Assembly: GCA_027493615.1 (NCBI GenBank)
Contig: JAOSKK010000012.1
Location: 682,001-746,000, forward strand
From: Verrucomicrobiota bacterium
GTDB taxonomy: Bacteria > Verrucomicrobiota > Verrucomicrobiia > Limisphaerales > J093
Length of the DNA: 64,000 nucleotides
Direction of reading: 5' to 3'
Below are positions 38,603 to 49,205 of the stretch, piece after piece. The notes under the pieces are model-generated. The model was not told where the DNA came from, did not search any database, and saw nothing but the letters and a program-made list of their open reading frames with translations. Each line of letters begins with the position of its first letter. Within the stretch, counting starts at the first letter, position 1. A program made the position numbers and the translations under genes.

Positions 38603-40409
38603 TCAAGCACCCACGGGCGCCGTCCGCAGCTCCGGTTCGACCCACTTGCCGTGCTCGCGAATCAGGTCCACCAGCCGATCCACCGCCTCCGCCTCCGGGA
38701 TGTTGAACTTCACCGGCTTCTTGCCCACGTACAGGTTCACCTTGCCCGGCGCCCCACCCACGTAGCCGAAATCCGCATCGGCCATCTCCCCGGCCCGTTC
38801 ACGATGCAGCCCATGATGGCGATCTTCACGCCCTTGAGATGGTCGGTTCGGGATTTGATGCGGGCTGTGATGGTCTGGAGGTTGAACAGCGTCCGTCCGC
38901 AGCTCGGGCACGCCACGTAGTCGGTCTTGAACGAGCGGCATCCGGCCGCCTGCAGAATGTTGTACGCGAGGCGCAACGCCGCCATCGGGTCGGGCTCGGA
39001 CCGCACCAGGATGGCATCTCCGATGCCATCGGCCAGCAAGGCCCCGATCACCGCCGCGGAATGCAGCAGGGTCAGCCGCGGCGAGTGCAGCTCCGCCGGG
39101 TGCAGGGTGTCCTTCAGCAGGATCGGGTGGCGACACCCCCGCTGGCGGAGCGTCGCCGCCAACAACCGGAACGCGGGGAGGGGCGCCAGATCCAGGCCAT
39201 CGCGCACCGACAGAAGTTGCGTTTCCTCGTCCATCGTGAAATCGGAGCGCGGGTCCACCTCGTGCACCCGCAGTTCTTCATAGATGGCCTCGGGCTGCAG
39301 ATCCGAACGCGGCGTCAACTTCGGCGCCACCCCCGTAAACACCCGCTCCGTCACCACCACCCGCACCGTCTGCTCGCCCCCGCACCGGACGGCCGGCACA
39401 CTCCCGTGAGCCACCACCCGCGGCAGCTCGATCTCCGGCGTCGCCCGTCGCTCGAAACTGAAAGGATCGAACGACGGCGGTAGCTCCGGCACGTGCACCG
39501 TCGTGTTGGCCAGGCGCGGCGTCAGCGTGATAAGATCCTCACACACCGGAATCTCATGCGGCGAGTCTTCCGTCAGCGAAACCCGGATCGTATCCCCAGA
39601 CCGTCAGCCAGCAGTGACCCGATGCCGATGGCGGACTTGATGCGGCCGTCCTCGCCCTCGCCCGCCTCGGTCACGCCCAGGTGCAGCGGGTAGTTCCAGT
39701 CGGGTCCCAACTGGTTCAGCCGCGCCACCAACAGGCGGTAGCACTCGATCATCACCTTCGGGTTGCTCGCCTTCATCGAGAACACGAACTGGTGGAAGTC
39801 GTGCCGGCGACAGATGCGGGCGAACTCCAGGGCGCTTTCGACCATCCCCAGCGGCGTGTCCCCGTAACGATTGAGGATGCGATCGCTCAGCGAGCCGTGG
39901 TTCGTGCCGATGCGCAGGGCGCGCCCAAGCTGCTGGCAGAGCAGGACCAGCGGCGTGAATTTCTCCTCCAGGCGTTCGAGTTCGGCCGCGTATTGCGCGT
40001 CCGTGTACTCCTTCACCGCGAACTTTTTCGAGTCAGCGAAGTTGCCCGGGTTGACCCGGATCTTCTCGACCCAGCGCGCCGCCTCGAGCGCCGCCTCGGG
40101 CTTGAAGTGAATGTCGGCCACCAACGGCACCCAGCAGTCGCGCCGCCGCAGCTCGGCGGCGATGTGCTCGAGGTTGGCCGCGTCCCGCACGGTCGGGGCC
40201 GTGATGCGGACGAGCTGACAGCCGGCCTCGACCAGGTCGAGCGTCTGCTGCACGCACGCCGCCGTGTCCATGGTGTCACACGTGATCATGGACTGCTGCA
40301 CCACCGGATGATGGCCGCCGATGATCACCCCGCCCCGCTGCGGGTCGCCCACGACCACCTCCCGCGTGAGCCGGCGCTGATAGCGATAGACCGAGTCGCA
40401 GTACTTCAT
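38603..40409 (-). CDS. ispG: (E)-4-hydroxy-3-methylbut-2-enyl-diphosphate synthase, long form
   Basis: About 602 residues after restoring single Gs at 39594-39597 ([11 protein letters not shown]) and 38788-38791 ([12 protein letters not shown]). The TIM-barrel domain opens with [15 protein letters not shown] and has [16 protein letters not shown] and [13 protein letters not shown]. The C-terminal [4Fe-4S] domain keeps [17 protein letters not shown] and its third cysteine. Between them is a large insertion domain of about 200 residues, the long plant/Chlamydia/Bacteroidetes-type form. It makes HMBPP in the MEP isoprenoid pathway. Its ATG overlaps the RseP stop (ATGA), so the two are co-translated. 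Confidence 0.92.
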
Positions 40410-41855
40410 GGCGTCGCAGGCGAAGGGACCGGCGTGGGGGCCGGCGAAGAGGAGCTGCCGGGCACCGCCGAACCGGCCGGCGCCACCTGCTCGATCCGCG
40501 TCTCCCGATCAAACAGCAGCCGGATCAACGGCAGGCGCTTCAAATCGAAAAACGTCACGTACAACATGAACGAAATCAGCAGCAGCGCGAAACCGGTCGT
40601 GGCGTACTCCACGAACTTGAAGCTCAGCGGCCGGCCCCGGATCTTCTCGAACAGCGCCATCAAAATGTGCCCCCATCCAGCACCGGAATCGGCAGGAGGT
40701 TCAGAATCGCCAGGTTGATGTTCAGCAGCACCAGGAAATTCAGCGCCAGCCGGTAGTCCGTGCTCACCTGCGCCGCCAGCATCGCGAAGATCCCGACCGG
40801 CCCGGACAGGTCCTTCGCCCCCACGCCTGTCTGCTTCGAGTAGATCAGGGCGCCGATGGTCCCGATGGTCTTGTTCCAGACATCCACGAAGTTTGCCCAT
40901 GGGGTCGGTCCCGGCTTCTGCACCACGTACACCACCTGCGAGCTGCTCCCGATGCTGGCGCCGATCAACCCCATCTGCGTCGCCGGGTTGAGCCGCGGCG
41001 TGATGGTCAGCGTCAGCGTTTCTTCCCCGCGCCGGATGACGAGCTCGGTCGGCTGCTCCGGCCGCTGCTGGATGAGCTTGATGAACTGCTCACGCCCCGC
41101 GATGGGCACCTGCGCAAACGAGAGCACCGTGTCGCCCGGCTTGAGCCCGACCGCCTCCGCCGCGCTGTCTTTCATCACCTCGCGCACCACCGGGTGGTCC
41201 TGGGGATCGAGCTTCAGCATCTTCAGACCGATCACCGGGTTCACCTCTGCCGTCAGGTCGTACGTAGCACGCCGCCCCTCGCGCTCGAACACCACCGGCA
41301 TCGTGTTGACCCGCGAGAGCATCACGATCTCATGCACGTCCTCCCACGACTTCACCGGTTTCCCGGCCACTTCGACGACCCGGTCGCCATCCCGGATGCC
41401 CAACGCATACTCCCGCGACTCCGGATCCACGTGCCCCACCACCGCCGGGTTGACCGGCACCGGCAGGCCCGTGAAGTAGAGGATCCCCGCCACCGCGAAC
41501 GCAAATACCACGTTCATCAGCGGCCCGGCAAACGCCACCAGGATCCGCGAAAACGGCGGCGCTGGCGGCAACGGCTTCGCCCCGCCCCCTCGGTACTCTC
41601 TCCTTCCAGCGCCGGCGACGTGATCATCTGCGGCAGCCGCACAAAGCCGCCCGCCGGGATCCACCGCACCGAGTACTCGATGCCGTCCCGCACCCGGCTC
41701 CAGATGCGCGGCCCGAACCCGATGGCAAACGCCTCCACCCGCATCCGCCGCCACAGCGCCACCACGAAGTGCCCCAGTTCATGGACAAAAATCGAGGCGC
41801 CGAACATCAGGACGACGGCAACGGCCACCCACAGGTATTCGAGAAAGGCGTGCAT
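40406..41855 (-). CDS. rseP: Site-2 intramembrane zinc metalloprotease
   Basis: About 483 residues after two single-G corrections (41580-41583 and 40670-40674). The first TM helix holds the zinc motif HELGHF ([20 protein letters not shown]). The third conserved helix holds [12 protein letters not shown], which is only complete after the second correction. Two PDZ-like modules lie between ([19 protein letters not shown] and [17 protein letters not shown]). It cleaves membrane-embedded regulators such as anti-sigma factors. It is co-translated with ispG and divergent from an ECF sigma operon 160 bases away. Confidence 0.9.
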
Positions 41856-41972
41856 GCAACGGATCGCGAAGCCAACAGCGACGCGCAGTGTAGTGTCCCC
41901 ACCGCCCGCCCGCAACCGTCCAGAGCACCCCGCCTGCTGTGCCGCCGTGCCGTGCGCCCTCCCAGATTCCGT

Positions 41973-41986
41973 TGTCCAACTGGACA
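41973..41986. promoter_or_regulatory. Possible operator palindrome upstream of the ECF sigma gene
   Basis: TGTCCAACTGGACA, a 14-base dyad with half-site TGTCCA, lies 30 bases before the sigma start codon in the divergent rseP/sigma spacer. Its position fits a regulator site or an inverted overlap with the promoter. No second copy was seen. Confidence 0.3.
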
Positions 41987-42015
41987 GTCTCCCACGACTA
42001 AGTCCATAACCGGCC

Positions 42016-42594
42016 ATGAATGGTGACTTCAGACAACTGATCGAAGCGGCGGGTCGGGGCGACCTGTCCGCCGCCACCGAGCTCGTGGATCGCTTCTACG
42101 GCCCGATCTACGCTTTCCTGCGCCGGTTGGCTGGCAGCGAGGCCGATGCCGCCGACCTCACCCAGAAGACCTTCACCCGTGTCTGGTCCGCCCTCCCCCG
42201 CTTTGCCGGCCGCGCCTCGCTCAGTTCCTGGCTTCACGGCATCGCCTGGCACGTCTGCCAGGATTGGCGCCGCGCCAATCACCGTCTCGAGTCCCGCCCG
42301 GACGCCTGGTGGGAGGATTGCCCCGACTGCCGTCCCACTCCCGATCAGCAAGTGGCCGAGACCGACCTCGCCGCCACCGTCTACGCGACGGTGGACCGGC
42401 TGGAGGTCGGGTTGCGCGATACCGTGCATCTGCATTACTACCAAGGCCTCACGCTCGACGAGACCGCGAACGCCCTGGGCGTGGCCACCAGCACGGTCAA
42501 GCACCGCCTCCGCACCGCCATCCACCAACTCCAATCCCACTTTGCTCACCCTCCCCACTCCGCCCGAAACCTGAATTCGCTGTCCCAGTCATGA
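42016..42594 (+). CDS. ECF-type RNA polymerase sigma factor
   Basis: 192 residues, the normal ECF length. Region 2 is clear (LVDRFYGPIYAFLRRLAGSEADAADLTQKTFTRVW), as is region 4 (LRDTVHLHYYQGLTLDETANALGVATSTVKHRLRTAIHQL). These bind -10 and -35 elements of its own regulon. The intervening HGIAWHVCQDWRR belongs to region 2.4 and the linker. The stop overlaps the start of the next gene (ATGA), which encodes a membrane protein in the anti-sigma position. RseP sits divergently upstream. The region between 41856 and 42015 should carry its promoter. Confidence 0.9.
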   Translation: MNGDFRQLIEAAGRGDLSAATELVDRFYGPIYAFLRRLAGSEADAADLTQKTFTRVWSALPRFAGRASLSSWLHGIAWHVCQDWRRANHRLESRPDAWWEDCPDCRPTPDQQVAETDLAATVYATVDRLEVGLRDTVHLHYYQGLTLDETANALGVATSTVKHRLRTAIHQLQSHFAHPPHSARNLNSLSQS

Positions 42595-43751
42595 ATCCGT
42601 CCGAAGACCAGATCGAATCCGTCTTGCGTCACGCCCCACGGCCCGAGCCGCCACCCAGTCTGCGCCCCCAGCTCCTGCAGGGCATTCCGCAGCCGCGGAC
42701 CGACCGACCCCCGCCACGGCCGGTTCCCTCCCCTGGTGGCAACGCTGGTGGCCGACCCTCGCCGCCGGAAGCCTCGCCGCGGTCTGCCTCGTTGTCCTGG
42801 CGGTCCAACAGGTCGAGATCCGGCAACTCACCCAGGAACTCGAAAGCCTCCGCCGGCAGCACCCGAATGACACCCGCCCGGATCTTCCCGGTAGCACCAC
42901 GCCCCCGGCTGTCTTTGTCCCCCAAGCGGATGCCGCGGCCGAACTTGAGCGCCTTCGCGCCACTGCCGGTGAGCTGGCCGCCGAACTGGCTGGCCTGCAG
43001 GCCCTGAAAGCGCAGAACGAGCAACTTCGGTCCCAGGCCCTCGCCCAGACCGGCGTGGATCCTGCCGCTGCCGAGGCCCTGGCCGCCGCCCGCGCCAAGG
43101 CCCAGCGCATCGCCTGCGTCAACAACCTCAAGCAGCTCGGCCTCGCGGTGCGCGTCTGGGCCACCGACCACAACGACACCTTTCCGCCCGACGTCGTCTC
43201 CCTGAGCAACGAGATCGTCTCGACCAAGGTCCTCGTCTGCCCCGCCGACGAAGGCCGTCAGCCCGCCCCGGATTGGGCCTCGTTCACCCCCGCCCACACC
43301 AGCTACGAATACCTCGCCCCCTCGGCTCGGACCTCGAACCCTTGCGCGTCATGTTCCTCTGCCCCCTGCACAACAACATCACTCTGGGCGACGGCAGCGT
43401 GCAGCAGCTCACCCCCGAACAGCGGGCCAACCTCGCCAACCGCGACGGCAAACTGTTCTTTGACCCCCGCCCCAGCCGATGCCATCCGGCACGCCCGCCA
43501 TGGACCAGCGGATGCTCGAACGTTACGGGCTCCTGCACCCCCGGGCACCGGCTCCCCGCCCGCCATGCCCGAGGAAATGCTGCGGCGCTACGGCCTGGCT
43601 CCCGCCCCCAGCCCCGGAAAACCCCAACACCACCCCGCCCGCCCCCATGTCCCGGGAGCTGATGCTCCGGTACGGCCTCCTGCCGCCGGACACCGCTCCC
43701 GCCCCAGCCGAACCAGCCGAGGAACCTTCGGAGGAGGAACCGGCGCCATGA
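42591..43751 (+). CDS. Membrane protein downstream of ECF sigma, with coiled coil and H-X9-DG-like segment
   Basis: About 387 residues; at least three indels (near 42733, 43320, 43480) fragment it. Reading across them: a short cytoplasmic N-terminus (MNPSEDQIESVLRHAPRP), one TM helix (TLAAGSLAAVCLVVLAVQQV), a coiled coil (IRQLTQELESLRRQ; ELERLRATAGELAAELAGL), then CVNNLKQLGLAVRVWATDHNDTFPPD and LVCPADEG, as in Verrucomicrobia/Planctomycetes prepilin-like proteins with an H-X9-DG end (HNNITLGDGSVQ). The tail has RYGL repeats (MLERYGLL, MLRRYGL, MLRYGLL). It is placed as an anti-sigma factor, but the outer part resembles DUF1559 proteins. ATGA overlaps at both ends couple translation. Confidence 0.6.
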
Positions 43752-44473
43752 GACTCCCGACCGTCAGCACTCTCGTCCTGACCGTGGCCGCGCTTTGCGG
43801 CGGCTTCGTGGCCTTCCGTCAACACGGCCAGATCGGGCAACTCAGGGTTGAGACGGCGCGACTCGCAGAACCACCCCGTCGCCATGACCGGCTAGGTGAG
43901 CACCCGCCCGCGCCGCCTTCACCTGCCTCTTCCGAGCTGAGCGAAACCGAAAAGCTCGAACTGATCCGCCTGCGCGGCGAGGTCACCCGGTTGCGCCAGC
44001 AGGTGCGAGACCTGGACGGCGTCCGGGCCGAACACCAGCGGCTCCGCACCAGCCTGGGCCTTCCGCCGGAAACCACGAACGCCGCCCCCGGGACCGCCAG
44101 CGGGGTTGCGGGAACGAACGCGGCGGCGCCGTCCACCCGCTACTTGCGCAGGCAGGACGCGCAGTTCGCCGGGTTCGCGTCGCCCGAAGCCACCCTCCAA
44201 TCCCTGCTCTGGGCCATCGAGCATCGGGACACGAACGCGCTGTTCTCGGCCTTTGCCGAGGATGAAACGGGGAAGTGGTTGCGTCAGGCGCTGGAGTCAG
44301 ATGAGGCCGAACGGGCTTGGGAGCAGCTTCGCCTGATGCCGGGTCTGCGAGTTCTCTCGGCCGAACCAGCGGGGGACGAGCTGGTCATCCAAGCCGAGTT
44401 TCTGCCAGGAGAACCGGGGGAGCGTATCGGGCTGGTGCGGCGGGGTAACGCATGGAAGATTCGCAACCTGTGA
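43748..44473 (+). CDS. Exported or anchored coiled-coil protein, third gene of the sigma operon
   Basis: About 241 residues from the ATG at 43748, which overlaps the previous stop. One N-terminal hydrophobic segment (VSTLVLTVAALCGGFVAF), then a coiled coil (IGQLRVETARLAE; EKLELIRLRGEVTRLRQQVRDLDGV), a Pro/Thr/Ala linker, and a C-terminal domain with SPEATLQSLLWAIEHRDTNALFSAFAED and ELVIQAEFLPGEPGERIGLVRRGNAWKI, a SnoaL/NTF2-like feel. It repeats the TM-plus-coil design of its neighbour, suggesting the two pair through their coils. No enzymatic role is evident. The end overlaps a minus-strand gene by about 90 bases. Confidence 0.7.
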   Translation: MRLPTVSTLVLTVAALCGGFVAFRQHGQIGQLRVETARLAEPPRRHDRLGEHPPAPPSPASSELSETEKLELIRLRGEVTRLRQQVRDLDGVRAEHQRLRTSLGLPPETTNAAPGTASGVAGTNAAAPSTRYLRRQDAQFAGFASPEATLQSLLWAIEHRDTNALFSAFAEDETGKWLRQALESDEAERAWEQLRLMPGLRVLSAEPAGDELVIQAEFLPGEPGERIGLVRRGNAWKIRNL

Positions 44474-44848
44474 GCAGCCGCCACTCGCGATACGCGGTGA
44501 CGGTCGGCTCATGCCTCGCCAGGGTTTGGAGCACCACTTCCAGGTCGTCCACATAGCCGCCATCCCACGTGTCCGGCCGCCGATCGCGCCACTTGAGGAA
44601 GTAGTGCAAGGCCTCCAGGAAATCGGCCAGCGCCGTCAAGCGCAGCCGGTGGAACCGGCCGCACACGGCGTCGCGGACGATGTCCAGGATCAGGCGAATG
44701 CCTTGTTCGAGCCGCTCGTGGGCGAGCCGGCCGGGGGCAGGAGGTTCAGCTTGCTGATGACGGCCTCGGCCAGCGGCCCGGGATGGCAGAGATCCGCCAC
44801 GCTGAAGGCTTCGAGGCCGGCGTCAAACATCGGATAGTCCGGTTGCAT
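44385..44848 (-). CDS. Small conserved protein, YkvA/DUF1232-like end
   Basis: About 155 residues if one C is restored near 44730, joining LPPAG to LAHERLEQGIRLILDIV. The C-terminal part, FLKWRDRRPDTWDGGYVDDLEVVL, resembles the D-x-x-P-D...GYLDDL core of YkvA-like proteins. The start at 44848 gives MQPDYPMFDAG. The open frame runs about 90 bases into the convergent sigma-operon gene, more overlap than usual, so the true stop may be obscured by another consensus error. Function unknown. Confidence 0.5.
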
Positions 44849-45118
44849 ATGGCGCGCAGCGTCGCACAACCCGCCCCCGACTGCGCTTATCTGTCCCCCC
44901 CGATTTGTAAGCCCCCACCTCCCGGCAGGAGCCGACTCAGAGAGCTCCGCCGCAGCAGCAGAGTCTCGTCACCTCGACGCGTAGGGGAGAGCCGCTCGTC
45001 CTCTCCAAGGGGTCAGTCCCACAGATTGACATATCCGCGGTGCGGCCGGTGTGGGAACGCGGAGGCGTTTCTGCTGTTCTCGACGCGACAGGTTGGTAGG
45101 GTGCCGTCCACAGCGCCG

Positions 45119-46477
45119 ATGAAACACGATGCCCCTCCTGATTCGCGCCCGGACGCGGTCACCACGCCGGCCGTTCCGCGGCCCGCGTTGACGCTGCTCG
45201 ATTCGACCTGCCTGATCGTCGGCATCATCATTGGCGCCGGCATTTATCAGATGGCGCCGGCCATCGCGCAGGGTGCCGGCAGTGCAGGAGGCGTGCTGGG
45301 GATCTGGTTGTTGGGCGGGTTGTTGTCGCTTTGCGGTGCCCTGAGCTACGCGGAGTTGGCCACGGCGTATCCCAAGGAGGGAGGCGACTACGTTTACCTG
45401 AACCGCGCGTACGGGCCATGGGCGGGTTTTCTGTTTGGCTGGGCGCAGCTTGCCATCGTGCGGCCCGGCGACATCGCGGTGATGGCGTTTGCCTTTGCGA
45501 CGTACGCGCGGGCGGCTTGGGACCCTTTTGCCGGCACGTCGTTTCCGTACGGTCAGCAGGTCTTCGCCGTGGGAGCCACGGCGCTGCTGACGTGGATCAA
45601 CGTCCTGGGCGTGCGTGAAGGCAAGTGGACCCAGAACCTGCTGACGGGGGGTGAAGGCATTGGGACTGCTGTTCATCGTGGGCACGGCGTGTATCGCCCA
45701 ACCGGGCAACGGGGAGCGGCCGCCGCCCCTGGCGCGCCGCCGTTCAGCCTGGCCTTGATCTTCGTGCTGTTCACCTACGGCGGCTGGAACGAGATGGCCT
45801 ACGTGGCGGCGGAGGTGAAGGACCCGCGCCGGAACATCGTGCGGGCCCTCTGCCTGGGCATGGCAGCGGTGACGACGCTGTACCTGCTGGTGAACACGGC
45901 GTTCCTGTGGGTGTTGGGCTACGGGGGCCTGACCGCCTCGCACGCCGTGGCGGCGGAAACCGTGGCGAAGGTCTTCCCGGCTGTGGGCGGCACGGTGATC
46001 GCGGCCCTGGTGTGCATCTCGGCGCTGGGTGCCGTGAACGGACTCGTGTTCACCGGGGCGCGGATCTCGTATGCGATGGGTGCTGATCATCGGTTGTTCC
46101 GCCTGTTGGGCCGATGGCATCCGCGGCGAGGAACGCCCGCGGCGGCGCTCGTGGTCCAAGGAGGCATTGCCATCGTCCTGATCCTGGCCCTGGGCTCGTT
46201 TGTGGACGCGGTCCTGTACACCGCGGCCGTCGTTTACACTTTCTACCTGGCGTCCACCCTGGCGGTGATCGTGCTGCGCCGGAAGGAGCCGGAGGTCGAA
46301 CGACCGTATCGGGTGCCGGGCTATCCTTTCACGCCATTGCTCTTTGCGGCGGTATGCCTGTTCCTGATCCAGAGTGCCGTCCGGTACAAACCCGAGGTTG
46401 CCGCCGTCGCGTGCCTGCTGCTGCTCGCGGGCGTTCCCCTGTGGCGGAAGGACCGTTCCCGGGCAACCGCGGCGTGA
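45119..46477 (+). CDS. APC-superfamily amino acid permease
   Basis: About 452 residues from the ATG at 45119. The family opening is LLDSTCLIVGIIIGAGIY, with the glycine-rich TM1 break, then LLSLCGALSYAELATAYPKEGGDYVYL, the classic APC E-L-x-x-x-P-x-x-G-G loop. Roughly twelve TM segments follow (LALIFVLFTYGGWNEMAYVAAEVKDP, LVNTAFLWVLGY). An extra G at 45646-45651 and a missing C near 45727 cancel, so the frame survives but about 27 residues between are garbled; corrected they read VKALGLLFIVGTACIA, a TM helix. It is likely a proton-coupled or exchange transporter of amino acids, substrate unknown. No operon partner. Confidence 0.85.
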   Translation: MKHDAPPDSRPDAVTTPAVPRPALTLLDSTCLIVGIIIGAGIYQMAPAIAQGAGSAGGVLGIWLLGGLLSLCGALSYAELATAYPKEGGDYVYLNRAYGPWAGFLFGWAQLAIVRPGDIAVMAFAFATYARAAWDPFAGTSFPYGQQVFAVGATALLTWINVLGVREGKWTQNLLTGGEGIGTAVHRGHGVYRPTGQRGAAAAPGAPPFSLALIFVLFTYGGWNEMAYVAAEVKDPRRNIVRALCLGMAAVTTLYLLVNTAFLWVLGYGGLTASHAVAAETVAKVFPAVGGTVIAALVCISALGAVNGLVFTGARISYAMGADHRLFRLLGRWHPRRGTPAAALVVQGGIAIVLILALGSFVDAVLYTAAVVYTFYLASTLAVIVLRRKEPEVERPYRVPGYPFTPLLFAAVCLFLIQSAVRYKPEVAAVACLLLLAGVPLWRKDRSRATAA

Positions 46478-46743
46478 ATTCGTCGGGAGGACTCGTCGCG
46501 AGTCTTGCCCGCCGGTTTCGGGCGCCTTACACTCACGCCCCGTTGGCCCCATGAAAGCACGATCCTTCTGGAAGCCCGTGAGGTCAGCCCCTGCGGGTGT
46601 TCTGAACCCGGCCAAACCGGAAGATCACCGGGAGTTGACGCACGCCCGTATAGGGTTGGCAACGGGCAAAGCAGGGGGACGTTATCGCTAACAGATCACC
46701 TTGTACCACGCGCTGTTGCCCAGGAGACTGCTTTCAACCCGTC

Positions 46744-48877
46744 ATGCTCTGCCGCTCTCCATTGCTGTGCTTGCTGTGTGTAGCCGGCGGCTTCGCTGCG
46801 GACGAACCTCCATTGCCTTGGCGTTGGTCGAACCCGGTGCCACACGGAAACAACGTTTACGACCAGGCCTTCCGGAACGGGACGTATTGGCAGGTCACAG
46901 ACCGCGGCCAGGTATACGCAAGCGGCAACCGCGTCCACTGGAGTCTCGTCGCCACCGGCACCACGAATACGTTGCGCGGCATCGCCTTCGCCGATCCGCA
47001 CGTGATCGTCTGCGGTGCCGTGGGGACCCTCCTGCGTGGTACCCTCGCAGAAGGCTTCGCAACGGAACCTGTGTCCCCACCCACGACCGACTGGCTCGAG
47101 GCCGTAGCCGTTTCCCCGGGCGTCGCGGTGGCGGTGGGGGACAACGCAGCGATCTACCGCTCGCAAGCCGGCGGTCCCTGGCAACGCGTCACCGGCCTCT
47201 CCTTCACCAACTGGCTGCGCGGCGTGGCCTTCGGCAACAACACCTTCGTCGCCGTCGGTGAGAACGGGCGCATCGCCACCAGCACGAACGGAGAATCATG
47301 GAGAACACGTTCCAGTGGAACAACTTCAAACCTGAATCGGGTCTTCTTCGTGGACGGGACTTTCTTTGTGGTGGGCGACGCCGGCACGCTCTTGACCAGC
47401 GCCAACTCGGGCGCCAACTGGCAGCAGACAACGACCGGCACCACGGGGGACCTGTACACGTTCGCGCAGGGAACACCGTCCGGCGGTTCGCGCCAACCGT
47501 GGCAATTGCTGGCAGGCGAGAACACGCTGCTGCTCCGCTCCGCTCCCAACGGCCCCTGGCGCGACCAACTCGGAGCGGGCAGCCCCCTCCCCGCGCCTAC
47601 CTGGCCCTACTACGCCGCCGTCTGGGACGGGGACACCTTCCTCGTCTCCGGCCGGACGGGGATGCTCGTCGAGAGCCTGGACTTCGGGTCCAACGACGAG
47701 TTGCTATGGTTCGAGACGTTTGAGAGCCCGCGCGACTGGCTTTGGGAGGTCAAAGCCTTGCCGGACCAGTATCTCGCGGTGGGAGACCGCGGGACCATCC
47801 TCAGCAGCGCCAACGGCATCACCTGGTATCGGGAAGGGGTACCCACCGGGCTGGAAAACACCCTGCTCCTCGGGCTGGGCGGCAACACGAACCTGGTGGT
47901 GGTCGCGGGCAGCGAGGGACGGCTGATGTGGAGTCAAAGTGATATCGTTAATATCCTGGAGACCAACACATTGGTAGAGTTATCCGACTGCCTCTGGCGG
48001 ACCAACACGGTGGTTGCGACCAACCAGATGGATTTGCTCGGCCTCGTGTGGACCGCCGTTGAGCCGCGCCCCACCACGAACACCCTGCAAGGCGTGTGTG
48101 AACGCGACGGTCTCATCGTCGTCGTCGGTGATCAAGGAACCATACCGACAACAACAAACGGTTCTGATTGGAGCCGATATCTTGTTCCGGAGGCGCCCAA
48201 TCTCAGCTCTGTCGCCGCGTGGCCTGGCGGCTTCATCGCCACCGGCGACCGCGGTGCGATTCACGCCAGCGAAGACGCGATTACCTGGCACGCTCGAACT
48301 TCCGGCACAACGAATTGGGTCTATCGCGTACGTCCGACCTCCCGAAGGGTTCTTGGCGGTCGGTCAGAACGGATTGATTCTGACCAGCCCCGACGGATTC
48401 GAATGGACCCAGAGATCGAGTGGAACGACCGCTTGGCTGACGGACATAGCACAGGTTGGAGACCGCCACTACGTCTCCGGAGCCCAGGGGACCCTGCTCA
48501 CCAGCACGAACGGCGTCGAATGGCGGCCGCTCCCAATCCAGACGGCCAAGTCGTTATACGGGCTGGCGGCACGCCGCGGACAACTCCTCACTGTGGGCGT
48601 GGAGGGCTTGATCATGCGGGCGTTACCCGATGCCTGGAAGGATGTTGAAATCATTGATTACAAACATTTTGAATGCGACCAATCACGTGTCGACTTCCTG
48701 CGCTTCGCCGGCCGTATCGAGCAGAGGTTCGGCCTGGAATGTTCGGCCGATCTCGTGCAGTGGAAACATGTTTCAGACTTCACCTTTGACGAAGAGGAGT
48801 TCAGTTACTGGCTGGTTCGCACCAATTCGTCAGCGATCCCGTCCGAGTTCTTCCGGACCGTGCCCAAGGGGCCCTGA
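46744..48877 (+). CDS. Exported Ycf48/photosystem-stability-factor-like beta-propeller protein
   Basis: About 711 residues after one indel near 48325. Signal peptide MLCRSPLLCLLCVAGGFAADE. At least ten blades follow the pattern V-G-x-x-G-x-I-x-x-S-x-x-G-x-x-W: VAVGENGRIATSTNGESW, FVVGDAGTLLTSANSGANW, LAVGDRGTILSSANGITW, VVVGDQGTIPTTTNG, IATGDRGAIHASEDAITW, LAVGQNGLILTSPDGFEW. The C-terminal about 85 residues form a separate small domain (FGLECSADLVQWKHV). Despite the photosystem name, this fold is common in secreted proteins of non-photosynthetic bacteria, where the role is unknown; probably binding. It stands alone, with palindromic repeats directly downstream. Confidence 0.78.
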
Positions 48878-48967
48878 TTCCCCAACTGCGCCGACTTCTC
48901 CCCACCAGCGTGTCAGACTCCGACGAGCCCAAGCATCCATTCCGCAAAGGCGGCGATCCCCCTCTCC

Positions 48968-49041
48968 CAATCCCCTATGTCCGTAATCGGTGGAGAATCC
49001 AAGGGAGGGAGGTTTCTCCGCCGATTACGAACATAGGGGAT
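48968..49041. repeat. Dispersed palindromic repeat, family 2 (copy 3)
   Basis: AATCCCCTATGTCCGTAATC opens the left arm (48968-48996). The right arm, CCGATTACGAACATAGGGGA, lies at 49020-49039 with an inverted match across nearly its whole length. Confidence 0.85.
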
Positions 49042-49102
49042 TCGGGAAATCTTGGCCGGATCCTACCGAAGATGTTAGATCGTCCCAAGGCAAACCTCGA
49101 AG

Positions 49103-49180
49103 GCTGTCGGCGCCGACGTCAGGAGGCGTCGTTGGGCAGGGGCAGAGGAGGTTCGCCTCCTGACGTCGGAACCTACTGCG
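49103..49180. repeat. Dispersed palindromic repeat, family 1 (copy 3)
   Basis: The left arm GCTGTCGGCGCCGACGTCAG (from 49103) and the right arm CGCCTCCTGACGTCGGAACC (about 49155-49174) are inverted copies with two mismatches, separated by a purine-rich loop. Confidence 0.8.
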
Positions 49181-49205
49181 GGGACGAGAATCCCACGTCG
49201 CTCCC

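Larger units (their letters stand above)
48878..49205. other. Repeat cluster between Ycf48-like gene and endonuclease V
   Basis: This 328-base spacer holds two palindromic elements back to back, one of family 2 (48968-49041) and one of family 1 (49103-49180). No coding sequence or convincing promoter was seen between them. Confidence 0.8.

Noticed and set aside
38603..40409. ispG as a pseudogene
   Set aside because: Both breaks are single-base changes in short C/G runs and correction restores every cluster-binding motif; loss of an essential gene is unlikely.
46744..48877. Evidence of photosynthesis from the Ycf48-like protein
   Set aside because: The propeller repeat is widespread in secreted proteins of non-phototrophs and no photosystem genes are present.
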